DNA of 32,292 nucleotides, from positions 1 through 32,292 of the forward strand of contig JASBRV010000139.1 of assembly GCA_030149295.1 (NCBI GenBank). Direction: 5' to 3'. The position numbers and the translations under genes are program-made. The stretch is from Bacteriovoracales bacterium (GTDB lineage: Bacteria > Bdellovibrionota > Bacteriovoracia > Bacteriovoracales > Bacteriovoracaceae). Positions 29,619 through 32,292 of this stretch are shown piece after piece. The notes beneath the pieces are model-generated. The model ran no database searches and had not been told where the DNA came from. It was given only the letters and a program-made list of their open reading frames with translations. Each line of letters begins with the position of its first letter. Positions within the stretch are counted from its first letter, which is position 1.

Positions 29619-32292
29619 TTATTGGAGTGGCGCCCCCTCGTCATCATATTTTTGGGACTCATTAATTGTTTGACCTATTTTTGAGTTTTCAACAGCAGAG
29701 GAGTCTAATGAAGAGAGTTTCTTGGGCCAAAGCCTTGTTGCTAGGCCTATGACATCTGCTTGGATATTGAGCATAGCAGGGATGAGAAAGAGGGTTAAAA
29801 AAGTCGCTAAGAAGAGACCCCATCCCATGGAAAGAGCAAGAGGTTTAGTAAAGCCAGAGTCTCCACCGATGCCATAGGCCATGGGAAAGACACCACCAAG
29901 GGTAGTTATACTCGTAAGTATGATGGGACGAAGTCTTGATAATGCACCATCAATTATTTCACCTTTCGAAAACTTTCCACTCTTATCACTAATGCTATTA
30001 ATTGTATCCACCATGATAAGCGAATCATTAACCACCACGCCGGCCATACCGATGATACCCACAATGGCCATGACATCGATATTCAACCCATGAAAGTAAA
30101 AAGACCAAATCACACCTACTACTCCAAAAGGTATGGCGACCCCTATTAATAGAGGCTGTACTAAGGAATTGAGGACAATGGAGAGAACCAATAATATGAG
30201 TAGGACACATGAGACAAGCATTTTACTCATGGATTTCTTATTTTTAGCAGCATTTTCATCTGCATCTTCAACAACGAAATTTAATTGAGAAAAATTATCC
30301 GAGAGGGGTTTAACGGCATTATGGAGTTGCTCCTGAAATTTCTCCTTTTTCATTACTTCAGGATCAAAGCGAACATCAACCGTATAGGTTCTTTGCAGGT
30401 CTTTATGCTTAATTTGTCTCAATCTCTTTGTCTGAGACCATTCTCCTAATTGGGAGAGCCTATGGAGGCGGCCAAAGTTTCCTAGGATAGGAATATTGGC
30501 CAAGTCCCTATACTCAAGGTCATCACTATCTTGAAAATAAGTATAAACACTAATACTTTCGTTATTATAACGGACTTCTCTAATTTTCTTTTTATTAATA
30601 AATTGGCGCAATTGCTCACTAACAGCAAGCGGTTGCAGATCATAACTCTTAAGAGCTTCCTCATTTATTTTAAACTTCCAAGTCTCAACAATTAGCTTAG
30701 GATCAAGATAAACACTTTTTGTGCCTTTTAGAGCTGTTGCTTTCTCTTTCACAAGACCAAGGATTTTTTCCAAATCCACTTGTTCTTTTCCAATGACTTT
30801 CACACTAATGGTGTTTTCCTTACTACTCTCATAACCAGATTTCTCAACCAAGGTCTCAAGTTTTTCAAATTTATCTGTTTTGAGTTTAGGTAACTCTTTT
30901 TCTAGAAAGGTTCGAATTTTCTTTTTCGCTGCTTCAATATCTGGATGTGTCTGATTAAAACGAATGGCAAAATTAGCGTAGCGATCCCCATTAAGGGATT
31001 CACCATTAACCCATGCCCATCCAATACTACCTTCGATAAAAGAATAATCTTTCTCATCTATTTTCTCTAAAACTTTCCAAATAGGTTCCATCATTTCTTG
31101 GGTTTCATCAAGACTCTTACTCTCTTTTAGAATTGCCAAAATTCGTATTTTTTCGCTTCCAATATTGAGATTGAAATTAAAAGGGACATTTTCTCCTGCA
31201 AAGTAAAAAGTCCATCCTGAAAAGGCGATAAAGATAACAACAAGTGGATATCGCCAATTGAGAGAGAACTTAAGTTGCCATGTATAGACTTTTTTCAGTA
31301 AGGCCATCATTCCAGATTCAGAGTGAATAATAGGCTTTTTCACAAAATGTGAAAGGTGATTGGGAAGCACAAAAAACGACTCAATTAAGCTCATCCCAAG
31401 AGCAGCAATCACAACCCAGGGTATGGCCCTTAAAAAGTCAGAAAGTCCATCACCTGCAAGAAGGATGGGAGAGAAAGCGACAATTGTCGTTAAAACGGTT
31501 CCAATAATAGGAACAAAGGTTTTCTTTACCGCCAAAAAAGCCGAATCCTTTGGTGTGTACCCCATTTCGAGAAACTGCATATACTGCTCAGAAACAATGA
31601 TAGCGTCATCTACCAGGATGCCCAGGATAAGAATCATGCCAACAACAGAGATGATATCTATTTTCATCCCCATTGCCCCCAAAACAATAAAGGTTGCAAA
31701 ATAAGCAAGAGGAAGACCAAAGGTTGTCATTAAAGAAGTTCGCAAGCCCAAAAAGAAAAAGAGGACGAGAACGACCAATACAATTCCCATCCAAGCATTT
31801 GTCTTAAGAACATTTAATTGGCGCTCTATATAAGCAGGACCATTTTCAGTTATTTGCACCTTAAGTGATTCAGGAGCCAATCTATTAAATTTTTCTATGA
31901 CTTTATTCACTCTTTCTTTTGTTTCTAGGGTATCCGTCTCCAGATCCTTAAAGAGATTAATTCCTAAGGATTTTTTGCCGTTAGTAAATTGCCTCCACGT
32001 CTCTTTGGGAAGGTCATAAGTAACTTTTGCTACATCTTTAACCCTAATGACATTTCCACTCGCATTTCCTTGAATAATGGTATTTTCTAAATCAGCAAGG
32101 GAACGCACCTGAGACTCCAGTTGCACTCCTATGAGACTCTCCCCTTTTTCAAAAGATCCAATAGGAAGAGGTCTGAACTTAAGGCCGATTTCATTTTGTA
32201 CCAGGCTAGGGCTGATTCGATAGCGAGCGAGGGCTTCTTGATCTAATTTGATTCTGATTTCAGGAGGACTTGATCTGTCTTCAACTTTCACA
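29619..32292 (-). CDS. RND (HAE1-type) efflux transporter, N-terminus beyond the window
   Basis: About 890 visible residues of roughly 1,030; the first ~140 residues, including transmembrane helix 1, lie past 32292, so the N-terminal Met cannot be seen. Inner-membrane proton-driven pump that works with a periplasmic adaptor and outer-membrane channel. The helix-4 motif GILVDDAIIVSEQ has the two essential Asp residues, and the second half has VVNDSLIMVDTI, both typical of the family; hydrophobic clusters at about 165-330 and 695-860 flank the two periplasmic loops. The C-terminal tail is polar. No adaptor gene is in view and none would be expected downstream. Cargo unknown. Confidence 0.93.
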   Translation of the reverse strand, partial: VKVEDRSSPPEIRIKLDQEALARYRISPSLVQNEIGLKFRPLPIGSFEKGESLIGVQLESQVRSLADLENTIIQGNASGNVIRVKDVAKVTYDLPKETWRQFTNGKKSLGINLFKDLETDTLETKERVNKVIEKFNRLAPESLKVQITENGPAYIERQLNVLKTNAWMGIVLVVLVLFFFLGLRTSLMTTFGLPLAYFATFIVLGAMGMKIDIISVVGMILILGILVDDAIIVSEQYMQFLEMGYTPKDSAFLAVKKTFVPIIGTVLTTIVAFSPILLAGDGLSDFLRAIPWVVIAALGMSLIESFFVLPNHLSHFVKKPIIHSESGMMALLKKVYTWQLKFSLNWRYPLVVIFIAFSGWTFYFAGENVPFNFNLNIGSEKIRILAILKESKSLDETQEMMEPIWKVLEKIDEKDYSFIEGSIGWAWVNGESLNGDRYANFAIRFNQTHPDIEAAKKKIRTFLEKELPKLKTDKFEKLETLVEKSGYESSKENTISVKVIGKEQVDLEKILGLVKEKATALKGTKSVYLDPKLIVETWKFKINEEALKSYDLQPLAVSEQLRQFINKKKIREVRYNNESISVYTYFQDSDDLEYRDLANIPILGNFGRLHRLSQLGEWSQTKRLRQIKHKDLQRTYTVDVRFDPEVMKKEKFQEQLHNAVKPLSDNFSQLNFVVEDADENAAKNKKSMSKMLVSCVLLILLVLSIVLNSLVQPLLIGVAIPFGVVGVIWSFYFHGLNIDVMAIVGIIGMAGVVVNDSLIMVDTINSISDKSGKFSKGEIIDGALSRLRPIILTSITTLGGVFPMAYGIGGDSGFTKPLALSMGWGLFLATFLTLFLIPAMLNIQADVIGLATRLWPKKLSSLDSSAVENSKIGQTINESQKYDDEGAPLQ

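Noticed and set aside
1..32292. Mobile elements, CRISPR arrays, long repeats
   Set aside because: No transposase, integrase, terminal inverted repeats or regular spaced repeats were seen; base composition is uniform.

Overview
The window is about 32 kb of compact, low-GC bacterial chromosome. Gaps between genes are short, genes often overlap by 1-8 nt, and GTG and TTG starts are common. No phage, plasmid, insertion-sequence, CRISPR, rRNA or tRNA signal was seen. The gene set suggests a Gram-negative bacterium of the Bdellovibrionota, probably close to the Bacteriovorax/Halobacteriovorax lineage. The grounds are an RND efflux pump, FabI, a DUF6178-like protein, a tightly packed haem operon with an embedded two-component system, and lipid genes resembling eukaryotic sphingolipid enzymes. 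This placement is inference from content; no marker gene was compared.

Layout. (1) 1-3054: a partial gene end, an SGNH-hydrolase-like protein, and on the minus strand a Na+/phosphate-cotransporter-like protein with a PhoU-like tail plus a small membrane protein. (2) 3134-11681: a haem-biosynthesis block on the plus strand, hemA-hemC(D)-hemL-histidine kinase-response regulator-hemE-hemN-radical SAM/SPASM protein. It covers glutamyl-tRNA to coproporphyrinogen/protoporphyrinogen apart from hemB. (3) 11656-14085: a HAD phosphatase and MsrA (minus), a PAP2_3 integral-membrane enzyme (plus) and a 39-residue membrane protein. (4) 14125-18056, minus: an envelope-type histidine kinase and response regulator, an HD-GYP-like protein and FabI, possibly one transcription unit. 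(5) 18109-22512: deoC, a small protein, a YciO-type protein overlapping an orphan CpaF/VirB11-type ATPase with an unknown protein upstream, and two charged unknown proteins. (6) 22634-25694: a four-helix membrane protein, a DUF6178-like protein and an SRAP (YedK/HMCES) protein. (7) 25794-28720, plus: a four-gene overlapping set with a sphingolipid delta-4-desaturase-like enzyme, a DUF924 protein, a DGK1/dolichol-kinase-like membrane protein and an alpha/beta hydrolase. (8) 28695-32292, minus: a CorA-type transporter and an RND efflux pump cut by the window edge.

Two themes stand out. First, a lipid theme: a desaturase with the diagnostic sequence of dihydroceramide/sphingolipid delta-4 desaturases, a CTP-dependent lipid-kinase-like protein and a PAP2_3 (inositol-phosphorylceramide-synthase-like) protein, which together suggest sphingolipid-type chemistry. 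Second, several genes without a Shine-Dalgarno sequence have a sigma70-like -10 box only 5-7 nt before the start codon, and three of these share GTCCC directly upstream of the -10. This suggests leaderless or near-leaderless transcripts from one promoter class. All function calls come from reading motifs by eye; no database search was run.
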